From Gambelia wislizenii (taxonomy: Eukaryota > Chordata > Lepidosauria > Squamata > Crotaphytidae), in the NCBI GenBank assembly GCA_030847615.1, contig JAUMIR010000003.1, positions 67,404,001 through 67,468,000 on the forward strand: a stretch of 64,000 nucleotides of DNA. Reading direction: 5' to 3'. The notes under the pieces are model-generated. The model was not told the DNA's origin. It searched no databases and was given only the letters and a program-made list of their open reading frames with translations. The translations under genes and the position numbers were made by a program. This document shows positions 50,501 to 61,965 of the stretch, in pieces; position 1 is the first letter of the stretch, and each line of letters begins with the position of its first letter.

Positions 50501-52262
50501 CTATCTCTGGGAAACATACAATCTTCTCCAGGAATGAAATATAACACATCCAGAGCTCCGGAAACAAAATAATTCAGCAACTATTCTGTTACCTCCAGGA
50601 AACCACATGGACTGCATATAACAAATGGATAACACATGCACAAATTGCACCAATAACTGATCTGTTGGAGAGGAGTGGAACCCAAACCCACTTAATGTTA
50701 TATATGCATTTAGGAATAATCATATGGTACAGCCTAAATTCCCTAAAGACACCAGATCCCATCTGATCTTGGAAGCTAGGCAAGGTCAGCTTTGGTTAGT
50801 ACTTGGATGAGAAACTGCCAATGAATACTAGGTGCTGAAGGCCACATTTCAGAGGAAGGAACTGGCAAAGCCACCTCTGAGTATTCCTTGCCTAAGAAAA
50901 CCCTATGAAATTCATGGGGTTGAATAAGGTGACAGGTGAATTGCACACACACACACATACACACACAACTCCTCTGGGAAGGGCCAATGTGATGTAGTGG
51001 TCTAAGTGTGGAACTAGGATTCTAGGACACCAGGGTTCAAACCCTGCTCAGCCATGGAAGCCCACTGAGCAACCTTGGGCAAGTCACACTTTCTCAGCCT
51101 AAGAAGGCAGCAATGGCAAGCTTCCTCTGAAGAAATCTTACCAAGAAAACCCTATGATAGGGTCACCATAAGTTGGAGTCCACCTCCAGCCACATAGCAA
51201 CAACAAACAGCCCTATTGAGACACTGTACCTGTGGAGACATCAAGTGGTAGGTTTCATGTCCAAATGCTCCCCCATGTAAATGACAAAAGTCATGTACAT
51301 AGTTTTAAAAGCTAGGGCATCAGGGTGACACGTAAGACAGTCTTTCTCCATGTCATGCTAGTTCATGCAGGCAGAAGAGTTGTGTTGGGTTTTTTTTTAA
51401 AGGAACAGCATTCAAGTATGTAATCCTCCATTTGCATTCTAAGCAGCAGTCTGCCACATGATTGCTCAGTTGTTACATGGCTCCCAAAAAAACTTGTACA
51501 GGACTGTGCAGTGTTAGTGAGTCAATACTAGCCCTCATTGAACAAGCAAATCTGCCTCCTTGATTTCTATTTTCCATTATCATGATCAAACGTGAATAAA
51601 TTACAAGTTGCCTGTGCAGAGATTCTAATCCTGAGCCTGCTGCCATCTGGCTTGCCAGTGTAGTGTGAATGAAGAAACAATAGTTTAAATTGTATTCCAA
51701 AAACAACTGCTGATCTCACTATACATCTCCTATACTTTATAAATGAATACAACTGCAGAAGCAGATGGGGGTATTTATACTCTACAATGCATGTTGCACT
51801 TGTTTTATTAAATGGAAGCACATCTTCTCAACAAGATTATTGATCCTGGTGCAAGAATATATCTGCAGTTCAAAATCACCACAATAATTCTAGGTTCCTC
51901 TGTACTCCTCTTCCCTATCTTCAGAAGAAGAAAGTAACAAAAAAGTAGAGTGCATTTGGCACTCTCTAATGTTGTCATTCTCAATCACTGGTCTTAATTT
52001 GACAAAATTTGGGACACTGCTTAAAGAAAAGCTAAGAATATCCACCAATAGTTCCAGGAATTCAATTGACCTTTAATTTGTCTTCTACTAGAAAAGAAGC
52101 AAACTGTCTTTTCCTAAGACAGGGAGACACTCACTATCCCGCTGCTCTTTTCCCAGTTCTACCATGCTTGTGAACTGAGTTTCATTTTCTGGTCAAGAAA
52201 TGGAAGCAAGAGGGGTAGCCTAAGGCTGCAAGAATACTTACCCGGTTTCCAGTTTTGGACAT
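47271..52262 (-). CDS. CRYGS: Gamma-S crystallin (three coding exons)
   Basis: Structural lens protein of the beta/gamma-crystallin superfamily, soluble in the fibre-cell cytoplasm, where it supports transparency and refraction. The coding sequence is joined from 52262-52242 (7 codons), 48871-48629 (81 codons) and 47543-47271 (90 codons plus TAA), giving 178 residues, the usual gamma-S length. The short first exon MSKTGNR is typical of gamma-S; ordinary gamma crystallins lack this N-terminal extension. Exon 2 encodes the N-terminal two Greek keys ([27 protein letters not shown]), exon 3 the C-terminal two ([27 protein letters not shown]), ending [11 protein letters not shown]. All splice sites are GT-AG and phase 0. 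Beta crystallins have one exon per Greek key, so the exon plan also favours gamma-S. No frame damage seen. Confidence 0.97.
47880..48095 (+). repeat. tRNA-derived SINE in CRYGS intron 2
   Basis: Head AGTGTAGTTCAGTGGAAAG, core CCTCACAGGGTTGTTGTG with TGGATAGAATGG, tail GGGTAGGATAAAAATGTAGT. The A-box-like GTAGTTCAGTGG is readable and the B box is decayed. Plus strand, antisense to CRYGS. Confidence 0.65.
48164..48266. repeat. Short imperfect inverted repeat (MITE-like)
   Basis: Starts CCAGATGTTGTTGGGC and ends GTCAACATCTGGA, so the ends are inverted copies. The middle has CTTCCATCATTCCTG. Similar pieces occur at 16210-16305 and 62600-62670. Within intron 2. Confidence 0.5.
48334..48460 (+). 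repeat. CR1 3'-terminal fragment in CRYGS intron 2
   Basis: CTGGAAGTTTTTAAACAG ... GAATTGGACTAGATGGGCC ... TATAGCTCTAAGATTT: a decayed CR1 3' end. Confidence 0.65.
48629..48871 (-). CDS. CRYGS: CRYGS exon 2 (N-terminal domain)
   Basis: The acceptor TTGTATTTCAG precedes ATC at 48871 and the donor GTAAGT follows TTA at 48629. It is 243 bases, the same as in mammals, and encodes [11 protein letters not shown] through SSCKFIQL with two Greek keys. Confidence 0.96.
48872..50729. other. CRYGS intron 1, 3' part
   Basis: Intron sequence with a short CA repeat at 49536-49549 and a G run at 50339-50348. A near-repeat of GATGTTCTCCTTTGCAGC occurs twice at about 50053 and 50076. No exon-like frame with conserved motif seen. 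Confidence 0.6.
50730..50943 (+). repeat. 5S-rRNA-headed SINE (5S-Sauria type) in CRYGS intron 1
   Basis: Bases 50730-50846 match 5S rRNA closely: CATCTGATCTTGGAAGCTAG, GGTTAGTACTTGGATGAGAA, GAATACTAGGTGCTGAAGGC. The 5S internal promoter boxes are readable (AAGCTAGGCAAGGTC at 50773-50787 and TTGGATGAGAAACTGCC at 50803-50819). The rest (AGAGGAAGGAACTGGCAAAG, CTTGCCTAAGAAAACCCTAT) is the same tail found on the tRNA-headed SINE that follows. It is not a functional 5S gene: the body diverges and is fused to a SINE tail. Confidence 0.9.
50944..50969. repeat. CA microsatellite
   Basis: About eleven CA units with one interruption, between the two SINEs. Confidence 0.9.
50983..51209 (+). repeat. Sauria-type SINE (tRNA head) in CRYGS intron 1
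   Basis: A box TGATGTAGTGG at 50990-51000 and B box GGGTTCAAACC at 51033-51043. Body AACCTTGGGCAAGTCACAC; tail CTTACCAAGAAAACCCTATG, GGGTCACCATAAGTTGGAGT, ending ATAGCAACAACAAA. The tail matches the BovB 3' end. Plus strand, antisense to CRYGS. Confidence 0.9.
51210..52241. other. CRYGS intron 1, 5' part
   Basis: Intron sequence without recognised repeats or exon candidates. Poly-T-like run at 51390-51399. Confidence 0.6.
52242..52262 (-). CDS. CRYGS: CRYGS exon 1 (start codon and six more codons)
   Basis: ATG at 52262-52260 encodes MSKTGNR, with the donor GTAAGT immediately after CGG. The base at -3 is A, a good start context. Too short to be found by ORF length; placed by homology of the N-terminus and by the splice phase. 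Confidence 0.92.
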
Positions 52263-52339
52263 GATCAGTGTTGGGTGCAATACTCCTGGAGGAGAAGACA
52301 ATCTAGAAGCAGCTGCAAGAACAAGAACCAGGAAGCCTC

Positions 52340-52347
52340 ATTTTATA
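52340..52347 (-). promoter_or_regulatory. CRYGS: CRYGS TATA box
   Basis: TATAAAAT on the minus strand, 78 bases upstream of the ATG. Transcription should start near 52310-52315, giving a 5' UTR of about 50 bases. Confidence 0.8.
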
Positions 52348-52403
52348 GTGAGCTCATTTTTAGACTAGACATTAGCTTTGTCATGAAAACGGGATCCAAA
52401 AAT

Positions 52404-52410
52404 TGAGTCA
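52404..52410. promoter_or_regulatory. CRYGS: Proximal TGAGTCA (AP-1/Maf half site)
   Basis: TGAGTCA, followed by GTG, about 60 bases upstream of the TATA box. Crystallin promoters are commonly controlled by large Maf factors; binding here is inferred. Confidence 0.5.
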
Positions 52411-52531
52411 GTGATTCTGAGGCTATTCATCAGTTCTAGAAAAGCAAACAGGATTACAAAATAAAGACAGGCTTCATTGCTCCCTTTATTTTTCAGCATT
52501 TGGCTGTTGCATAATTAGGTTCTGAACACTC

Positions 52532-52542
52532 TGCTGAGTCAG
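52532..52542. promoter_or_regulatory. CRYGS: Maf recognition element-like site
   Basis: TGCTGAGTCAG matches 11 contiguous bases of the 13-base palindromic T-MARE consensus, about 190 bases upstream of the TATA box. It is a good candidate for lens Maf control. Confidence 0.6.
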
Positions 52543-52549
52543 AAAACCA

Positions 52550-53584
52550 AACTTCTGTCAGAAATAGTCAAAATAAATGGCACTTGCAACCCTAGTGAAG
52601 AAGGGCAACATTGTTCCCATCCACTACAGAATCCCACAGGGGAACTAAGAATCAGAAAATAACTTCTGAACTCTGTGTGGGTCAGACATTAAGCTAGATA
52701 ATATCATCATAGCAGAGGGAGAAAGATGCTCCCCTACCCCCTTTTTAAACAGGGTACCATCTGAAAGATATCACAAGGAACAATGGTGGGGCAGTAACAC
52801 CCCCTGCCAGTTTGCTGACCCACCTTCCTTCAGTTCACATATTGATTCATTTAGCTCCAAAGACTCTTATGGAAAGGGATATTATGAGCAACAGAATTTA
52901 TATTTCTGGCCCAGATGAAACCTTTGATTGTGAGAATGAAAACACTCTTACTTGAATAGTCCATTTTACAAACATTGTGAGTCTAAAAAGTCCCTTTCTC
53001 TTGTAACCCACATTATGATTGACTGTTTTATTTTCTTGGGAATCAAAAATAAAGGAAACAAAAAAGCAGAGGTTCTCAAACTGTAGGCTGCAGACTATGA
53101 GATCCATTCAGGTGGTCCATGGAAAGGTTGCAGTAGAGAATTTCTGTACTTGGCCCAGCATTCATCCAGATCACAATAATTTTGAGCAGGACTTGATTAA
53201 TGACTAGTGATAATATAATTCTGGTTTTGCCAATGAAGCTGGCACCAAGTAAAAAAAAAACACAACAACCTTACCTGTATGCTTTATTTCGTAAAACAAA
53301 AAAGTTATTAAAACATCCACTGAGAGCCCCAGTCATATTCATCTGGTCCATGCAGAGGGGTAGGTTGAGAATGAGAACTGCTGCCATAAGAGTGATACTT
53401 CACACACCCCAGAATGGGGGGGGGGGGGTGATTTTTCAGTCTGGTAACTTTCTCTTTGAATTCTTCAGAGGCATCTTCACTTTCAATGTAACTATGTTAA
53501 GACTGAAATAATTCCCTTTGAAATCATGACTGGTCCACAAAATAAATACCATGAAGTATTGTTGTATTATGAACTACAAATCAT
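52550..53584. other. Sequence upstream of CRYGS
   Basis: About 1 kb upstream of the promoter sites. A-runs and a G run at 53417-53428. No gene recognised. Confidence 0.5.
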
Positions 53585-53735
53585 TATAGAATCATAGAAT
53601 TGCAGAGTTGGAAGAGACCACGAGGGCCATCCAGTCCAACCCCCTGCCACGCAGGAAATCACAATCAAAGCATCCCCGACAGATAGCCATCCAGCCTCTG
53701 TTTAAAGACCTCCAAGGAAGGTTTGTTCTTGGATA
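53585..53735 (-). repeat. CR1 3'-terminal fragment
   Basis: Begins ATAGAATCATAGAATTGCAG (the CR1 tail in reverse), then GAGGGCCATCCAGTCCAACC and CCATCCAGCCTCTGTTTAAA. About 150 bases of CR1 3' end, minus strand. Very similar to the start of the copy at 63012. Confidence 0.88.
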
Positions 53736-53892
53736 ACTCTAGGCAACGGAGCTAACCATTCCCAGAACTTTCAATAATTTAGAAATTGTAGCCCTAAATG
53801 GGCCCTGATTACTAAGTACTGTTTTCCCTGGCTTGATATTATATTCAAGATTAAAGATGAATATTCAACACAATCTATGAGTATGTAACATA

Positions 53893-55075
53893 AGGACAGG
53901 TTACTTGCCTATAACTAGGTCTTCGAGTGGTCATCTGTAAAATCACTGAATCGGGTTAATGTGCATGTGCAGGACAGCATTCAGAACATTCTAGAGCAGC
54001 TAGGCAAGATTTTTGGCGGTAGCTCCATCCACCTCCATATGGCATATAAATACTGAGCCCGCCAAAATCACCTCACTTCTTTTTCATCTGCTGTGCTAGC
54101 AGCTACGGAACATTCTATCATGACTCGGCAGTTTTTCTCTTTAGTTTCTATTGTGCTTTGACCTTCTCTTCAATCTCAAGAATGTGTTCAACCTCCTTCA
54201 AACGCTGCATGGTTTGCAGCATGAAGATTCCTGGCCACAATGGGCATTCTAAATGCCTCCTTTGCTTGGGTGAATCTCATGTTGTTGCTTCATATCCTCA
54301 CTGCAAGGCTTTCACCCCACAGGCCAGACAAAACAGGGACTCGAGGCTCAAGGTACTTCTCTATGAGCAATCCCTGAAAGCACCTGACACTTCTTCTTCT
54401 TTGAGGTTTCATCTGAAGCCTTAAGAGTCTCACCACAATTCCAAGACTCATTCGGTGTCAGTGACTATTGTCTTCGAAGGACTCTTCCAGGCATGTTTCG
54501 AAGCGAACTTTACCCGAATCCAGTCTTCGGCCTTCAAAGTCAGATTCATCCTTGAAACCTCATGGAGCCTTGAAGCATTCCAACAATGAAGCAGATGCCT
54601 ACCTGCCCACCTTGAAGTGATCTCATGGTGAACCTGAGTCATTGAGGTCAAAACAACTTACAATCCCTCCTCGTTCGAATATGTTTGAACATGAATATGT
54701 AACAATCTATTTTTCACTTTCTTATTTGATAGCATTGTCAAAGCTCACAAAAGTTCATTTCTTGGACTATAAATCTAGAATCCTCCAAATCAGAATGACT
54801 TGTACTGTCAGTCTCACTCAACTAGCCAAGAAAGATGCACACAAAGTATTGCAATTTCCATATGCAGGCCTTGGGCCTCACTTATCTTCCGTGGGAATAT
54901 CTCTGCATTCTCTGCCAGTTTGTTGCCTATATAATAGAACAGAAGTGTTCTCACTATCGCAAGAACAGCTTCTTTCTTATAAATTGGTGGCAGGTTGTAG
55001 CTTCCATGGCAGCATAGCAGTGAATCTACGCCATGTTTTAGAGCTATCCAAGCTAAACCCATTTGGTGGATAGGA
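53893..55075 (+). mobile_element. DIRS1-like fragment, 5' part
   Basis: Starts with a DIRS-type terminus (GGTTACTTGCCTATAACTAG, TCTTCGAGTGGTCATCTGT), including GGCATATAAATACTGAG as the TATA region, then a Gag start at 54158. Beyond 54450 the coding is decayed, and the match to DIRS content is weak up to about 55075. The 3' half (recombinase, second terminus) is missing, so the right boundary is uncertain. Confidence 0.7.
54158..54424 (+). pseudogene. DIRS Gag-like N-terminal remnant
   Basis: MTFSSISRMCSTSFKRCMVC then GHNGHSKCLLCLGESHVVAS, YPHCKAFTPQARQNRD and LKVLLYEQSL, closely parallel to the Gag head at 35616-35820. The Cys/His cluster is recognisable, with one Cys replaced (ASYPHC against QACRHC). 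The frame ends at TAA 54422-54424. It supplies the comparison showing that the stop in the other copy replaced an Arg codon. Confidence 0.7.
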
Positions 55076-56774
55076 ATTACTAGCTCGGATAGCCCTCTTA
55101 AAGTTCACACTAAAACCCAGACTGTTTTCACCAGTCCTCTGTCTTGTAAGCTCAGTGTGTGCAAACCCAAATACACATTAGACAACCACCTTCTTGTAGC
55201 ACTTGGCAATGAGATGGTACCTCTCTCACTCCTTAAGGACTAACAACTCAAATGCCACATTCAGCAATCCAAATTATAGGATTCGATTCTCCACAATACA
55301 ATTCAGGGCCTAAGGATTGGGGATCAACCTCCGAGATCATCTTCAATCCTCTCCTTGCCCTTCTAAATGCCTGAAATCCAGGGTTAGAAATATCGAAATA
55401 CCACCAATGGGGACAGAAAGAATGGGCAAATTTGCACATAGTATGAGAAGCATATGTAGTGCCATGGTTTGTTCCCTGGTTCCTGTGATGGCTGCAAAGC
55501 GGGTCTGACAGGCAACTCTCTAAGCCTGAGCATCTAAGGATTCTGCATAGTTCTAAAACAACATGTGATATGCAACATACATAGAAATGCAGACAAAATT
55601 CCTCTCATTTTAATGAACCAAATGTTGATAACATTATTTTCTAACATGTCAACTGGCAAGAAAACAGAAAGAAACTGTGGTATGTGAAATAACACACGCA
55701 ATTGCTTCTGTGTTTAATTTTAGTGTGGTACTCTTTAAACCAATTTTCAATGTAACAAATTGAACTTTAATTAATCTGCCTTTGTGTGGGAAGATTTTTT
55801 TTAAGTCTGAACTTCCACAGCTGAAATATCAGCTAGCTTATTAACCTTCTTATTTATACTAGCTAGCAAGCTATCCCTATACACTTGGGACATTATTTAA
55901 CAGTAAAATCCCAAAATGGATTTATTGGCAAGGGAGAAACAGAAAAATAAGACAGTGATTTCAAAAAGGTAGTGGCTGCCAAGAAACATTAGACTCAAAT
56001 CCAAAAAATACAAAAAATAATCTAGTCCAAAATTCTCCTTCTTGTACCTAGTGCCCTTTGGTATTTATTTGGTGCTTGTTAAAGAGTATAGCAAAGGGTT
56101 ATAAGGATTCAGAATTTGGGGTTGAGAACTGAAATACCCTAACAGTAACTCCACTCTGTTACATTCAGACCCACTGTTACATTCAGACCCAATGAAAAAT
56201 AAGTAACGACTAACTTAAGTCCCACTGATTTCAATGAGTCTGGATCCATGACCAAGTCTGGATCTAACCCACTGAGGTTTCTTGCAGTACTAAGTAAGCT
56301 ACATTGAAGTAATTACTACACCAAGATTTCTTTTAATCACCCACCTAAGAAATTAGTTCTGAAGGAAAACATTTTTCAACATTTACCTGTTCCACAACTT
56401 TCTAAAAACTAGAACCTGTCGTATCAGTATGGAACTATATCTTGTGAAAAACTTTGAAAAAGACAGGGCATATTTTCTTTTTTGTGGAGAAAATTTTCAT
56501 CCTTGTCCACCCTCTTCCACTTTGGTCCAATGAAAATTTCCACTAAATGAAGCTGTAGCCATTGTCTAGTTGGAATTCTTCCTTTTCCCATGCACCCAAA
56601 AAGCCACTGTGCCCTTTGCACATGACTGCATCAATTTCAAAAGGGTGAGAGGTGAGCAATGCTAACAGCGCTTACGAAACAAGTGGGATTGTTTCCAGCA
56701 AAAAGCACTGTTATGTTTGTGTTGCACGCTTCTTCATTCCCACTTATCCCTATCTCAGACTTAAGCCAGACCCA

Positions 56775-56810
<36 letters not shown>

Positions 56811-59800
56811 GAGACCTTGAAAACGTTACTTTTCTGCATAACAGTTCCTAATATCCTACAGCAACATGCCCACTAGATTCAGGTTCTGGGACTGGCAGTT
56901 CAAAGAAAGAACTGTTCCAAGCTCTAGTCAACATTACAATCTCTTTTATCTCTATTTCTGTTCACACACATACTCCAACATGGGGATTCATCTCTGCCAG
57001 AGAGAACAACATAGGAACCAGCCATTCTGCAATGATGGGACATAGTATAGCTATTTCATTTTGTGCTACTATAACTCAGGTAACCAAGCTAAGGCACAAC
57101 AGAAATTCAAACATTCTTGAAAGGACTTTTGTTCACCCAAGAGACAAGTAAAACTTCTGTGAAGATAATTAATTTCAATCTGGCGATGATGACCATGGTA
57201 CAATTAGAAAGGAAATAATCCCTCAAAACATCATGAAATGGGGTTTGGTTACTCAATTTCACCTTGGATGCCAAGGTACCAATCATATTTAGTTTTGGCG
57301 TTCATTGCCAAGATTTACTATAAAACTCTGCAACAACTAACCCATGAATAAGTCAACTCTCTTTTGCAAATGTGAAAGTTACTGCCACTTTAAATACATT
57401 TGAGTCTGTAAGTGGAAAATTTTGAGATAGCTCTTGCAACGCTGTGAATTCCAAGTATTAATGAGAGCCGACATTTGTAGCATTAGACTAATTAGGCATT
57501 CATGCTTTAAAGCCATTAGATGAGAAACATAACAAAGCACTTCTGGGGTTGAGTGTTTTGAAAAGGAACCATATTAAAGCCCCACCTCCCCTGTATAATT
57601 CTTCCCCTCTGAAATGGAACTTGATGGTTTACTTTCATTACAAAAACCACCACAGCTTCAGAAGAGAACTATTCGCTTTTGTTTAAATCATGTCAACTGA
57701 TGTTTGTGATCACATATAGACAAAGAGTACAGGAGTCATTTTCCCACTTTTATTCATGAGGTGACAAAGTCCATAAACAGAAGTTTAAGAAAAGAAAACA
57801 CTGCAATTGCCTCAAAAATAAGCCTCACTGAATTTAATAGCATTTACTCCCAAGAAATTTGCGTAACATTACAGCCAAAGACGTAAATCCAACTGCCAAA
57901 TAAAGTAGACCCACTAAATCAAAGTGCTATACATAATTGTTTAATTGTCATTCAGCAACAGATTCAAGGGGTCTATTCTGTTTGGGACTAGCAACTGGTT
58001 TTAGGTCAAAGTGACTCCCCACTCCTTTTACAATGGGCCACAGAAGATACCTGAAGACTTAACTTTTAATTAAGGCATCTAATATGCCTCCAGTTTTCAG
58101 AAGTAACAAAAGTTTCCACTCTCATTTCTTCATCTTCCTTTTTCTAAGACACATTTGCCTGAGCCACTTTACTGTTCTACCTCTTTAGAAAGAAAAAGGA
58201 AAAACAAAAACAAGAGAAACAGGCTTCATTATAGATACACAAAAGTATATCCAGCGCTTTTTTTAGTTTTGGGGGGAGGTGGGGAGGGTCTTGGGCAAAA
58301 TGCATGTCATCCGCATTACTGCTGCATCTCCCAGTTTGCTTGCTCTCATTGTCTGCTTACTATCCACAAAGCCAACTAGTGCAGGATCAGGCAAAGTGCA
58401 GCCCATGGACATAGTCTTGCCAATGCCTGCCCACCCCTTTACAAAAAGTTATCTGCATTTTAAATGGTGAATAGAAGGCAGAGAGACTGCAAAACCTGGT
58501 CCTTATTTCTATCATTGCTTCCTTAATTAAAAGGGAGAGGTGAACACACAACAGCAGAGTCAAGACATTGTAGCAGCTGGCCTGTATCCCCTACTGAGAA
58601 GTGAGACTTGGCAGTTTCCCAGCAATGCAAGGCCCTGTTTATACCCACCTGTCAAGCTAAATGTGTTTCAGTCAGAAACCTTTTCCACTCTTTTATGTCT
58701 GTAAAGCATATTGAGGGAGTGGGGAACTGAGCACAAGAGCCATTTCTTTGAAAGAGAGGTCCATACATAGTCATACTTAAGAGTGTTATACTAACTTCAC
58801 CTATTTCAATGAGTTGTATGCGCTACATATGATTAAGTCTGGATACAATCCACTAACTTCAAGACCCTTATCCTGATGTACAAAGATGGTACTGAACATT
58901 TTCATCACTTGACAACATCCAGAAAAAAAGGAAATGAAATACAAACACAATCCTGTTGATTTAATTAAATGTCACAGTTCAAGTGCTAAGCAATGGTATA
59001 AAAATACATCTACTTTTTATACAAATCAATCAACTTTCAGTTAATAGTAGGAAAAAGGTTCTGTTAAACCCAGACTCTTGTCTGTATCCTCATACCAAAA
59101 AAATCTAATTCCTTTTTACATGCTAAGAAACTAAATTTTGCTCTCAGACGCATGTAGATATGTTAACAGCAGGGCTTGCTGATTTCCTATGAATGATGTC
59201 TTCCTAAGAAGAGTACAGAGCAAGGAAAGATACCACAACAGATGGAAAGGAAGCAAAAGTTCATCTCTTCCTTCAGAATGCTACCAAACAAATCCAAGTT
59301 TCCAAATTCATTAGGAATGCCAGAATTGATGTGTGGCTCCAATTTATTGAGCAGAATATACTTTCACTTTGGCACAGTGTACTGACAGAACTGTAACAAA
59401 GAAGAAAAACATGTTTTTTTTTTAATTGAACACCATAATTAATACATCCATCAAATTCTAAATACACAGCAGGGGTTCACTGGATAGCATCATTCACAAA
59501 CATTTCATTGTGGAAGAAAGGTGCAAAATTTAACCATGTTAAGCAGCTAAACTTTTCAGTTAAGAATGAAGTAAAGCATTAACGTCTCTCTGAAAAACCA
59601 ATGCTACACATATTAAGTATGAACTGTACATTGCTGCTGAACAGAAACACCAGTGAGATTATGCTTCCATCCAATAACCTTGTAATCTTAATTAAGACAG
59701 TGATAATGGAGCATAAAGGATGGTTAACCAGGAACAGAAGGTACAGCTAAGCTGGCATCACAGTGGTTCAAGAAAAATATTTGATAAAGTACTGTGTCTT

Positions 59801-60674
59801 CAAAAAGAAAAGAGAAGTTGAGATCCAAGTCAATGGCAGCAGAACAAAAAGTCCATAAACATATTCATACAAGACTGGGGTGGGGCGTAAAAGGGAGGTG
59901 TTCATTTGGTGACAGAGCTGGGTCCAGGTGCCTGACTGGTGCCTCACTGCAGAGATAGGAACTAACTGGTGGAAATCAATCAAGCTAGAAACTCAGTTAG
60001 TTTTTTTTTTTAAATGAAGCAATTGATATAAATTAAAATTTAAGCATAAACACTTCTCCAGAATTAAGATACTGATTTAATGACCCACAGTGTTAAAGAG
60101 CCAACAAATTTTACATTATCTAGTTGGTTCTTTGAAAGATGTGGTTAGAATGTTGGGCTGGGACTTTGGAAATCCAGTTCTCAACATAACCATGAAACCC
60201 CATCCTATTAAATACAAATAGCTAAAAGAATTTTTATTTACCTGTATTTTACTTCATATAAATCATATGACAGTTAATCCCAGGGTTAAAATAAACCAAC
60301 AATTATCATGGGAAGGTTAGAAGGAGAGCATTCCTTGCATTCAGATAGTCCTACTCTGATATAGCATAGAGACTCCTCCTCTACTGCAGGAAACTGAATT
60401 TCAAAGCTCTTAACACTGGGTTTCTTCTAGAATCCATGGAAGAATCAGTAAACCAAAGAAAAGGGAAAGTGTAAGGAAATGGGGAAAAACCAAATAACAC
60501 AGCTGTTTCCTCCTTTCCTAACTTCAAAATGTTTTTTTTTTAATAACATTTTTTTCCTTTGTTCATTTTAGGACAGGACTTTAATTTAAATGTAAACATC
60601 AATTTAACAAACTTACTAGGAAGTTTTTTTTCCTATTCCAATGTGAATGTAATTGGATTAGATTTGTAGCTTAT
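55076..60674. other. Large stretch without a recognised gene
   Basis: About 5.6 kb of AT-rich, mostly repeat-poor sequence. It has a (TA)n run at 56776-56805 and several A-rich and T-rich runs. Short open frames on both strands show no domain I recognise. In human, TBCCD1 lies next to CRYGS on the same strand. If the order is kept here, its 3' UTR could fall in this stretch on the minus strand, but no coding exon was found. Confidence 0.4.
56776..56805. repeat. TA microsatellite
   Basis: About 14 TA units in tandem. Confidence 0.95.
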
Positions 60675-61079
60675 TCTCTCTGGCTTTTCTTCGCAAACGA
60701 AGATTCAGGAAGGACTCATCCCGTGTTTTCTGCAAGCGTGCTGATGACTAAAAACGCCAATCCGAGATAAACAAGTCCGGTTGCAGAAAGCACAGCAGGT
60801 CTCCTTGGGTGATGTTTCTGGGTTGTGATTCTTTCTGCGTTGTCGTTTCTCTCCAAGACTTTTTCAGCATGAGTTCTCAAATAAGGCTGCAGCATTGTGG
60901 ATAGTGCGTCTCCATGCCTCCCGATGTGAGGCCAGGGCAGACCATTGTTGGTGATCAATTTGGCCGAGTCTGAGATGTTGTTTCAGGGAGTCCTTGTATC
61001 ACTTTTTTGGAGCGCCCCTCTTACACTGACCCATGGCGAGTTCACCATAGAGTACTATTTTGGGGAGGCAATGGTCTCC
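60675..61079 (-). mobile_element. 5'-truncated 3' fragment of the zinc-finger LINE
   Basis: Starts with the LINE 3' end (TCTCTCTGGCTTTTCTTCGC) and follows the C-terminal coding region in reverse to about 61079. It encodes a broken version of the C-terminal region around the finger, with a 3-base deletion at the finger start. Same terminal hairpin at 60689-60702. Confidence 0.88.
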
Positions 61080-61843
61080 CAAATATTAAATCATTATTTA
61101 ATAATGATTAAATAAATGCATGCACCCCTTTCCACATATTTTCTTTGCCTCTCTGGCTCAGCCTTTGCACATAACCTCTGTGCAACAGCAAGAACTGCTT
61201 TCCAAAGGAAATCTCTTTGTGCAAGTGTGGAAAATGTACAACCATTCACACAGCTGGGAGTTGCATGACTACTGGATCTAGGAAGTATTTTCACAAAGAA
61301 CAAAAGGACAGGTTGTTCCAGAAATACAGAGCATCGTGTCAGATATTTTGAAGTAGCAGAATAAACTGGAGAGCCCATACAGAAGAAGATGGGAAATAAG
61401 GAGCACAGAAAATGCTGATGCAATGAAACCACAAAGTTTTACACGGAAGAACAAAGACTATGGAGTGGATAGGGACTACAGGAGAGAGATAACAGAAAGA
61501 CTAATCTTAACTATGAAGAACAGACCCTCGAAAGCACACATCAGCGGCCAGGTCATCTGGCAAACAGATTTGGGACATCTGTCCCAGCTTTCAATTAGAG
61601 ACGGCAATGACTGATCTTCAGATGTGCTAAGAAGGTCTGTGTAGTGGTAAAGATGATCCTAGTCCTTCTCTTGTCATAATAAGCTATCCAACTTCTCTAA
61701 AGCCCAACATAACTGTAAGCAAGAGTCCCTGCCTTTCTCCTAAACGGAAAGAAGCAAAAGAATATCTCTCTATTCTTGCTGAGCTCTTTAAGCAATCTAA
61801 ACCAGCAAGACTCCTGAGTACTTCTGAAGTACAAACAACTTTA

Positions 61844-61876
<33 letters not shown>

Positions 61877-61965
61877 TGGGGAAGAAACAGAATCTTTGGG
61901 GGTCATGAAAACTTTTGCATGGGTATCCAAGTCAGCCAAAATCTGTGGAACTTTGCAGTGGAATA
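61080..61965. other. Unassigned sequence between two LINE fragments
   Basis: Non-coding. A CA microsatellite of about 15 units lies at 61844-61874. No gene seen. Confidence 0.45.
61844..61874. repeat. CA microsatellite
   Basis: About 15 tandem CA units. Confidence 0.95.

Noticed and set aside
50730..50846. Functional 5S rRNA gene
   Set aside because: About a fifth of positions diverge and the sequence runs directly into a SINE tail with no terminator T run at the right place.
54642..55073. 143-codon frame as a new gene
   Set aside because: Lies just after a DIRS Gag remnant and most likely belongs to that decayed element; no domain identifiable.
55317..59983. Coding exons of TBCCD1
   Set aside because: The neighbour in mammals is TBCCD1, but none of the short frames shows convincing TBCC-domain sequence, so no call was made.
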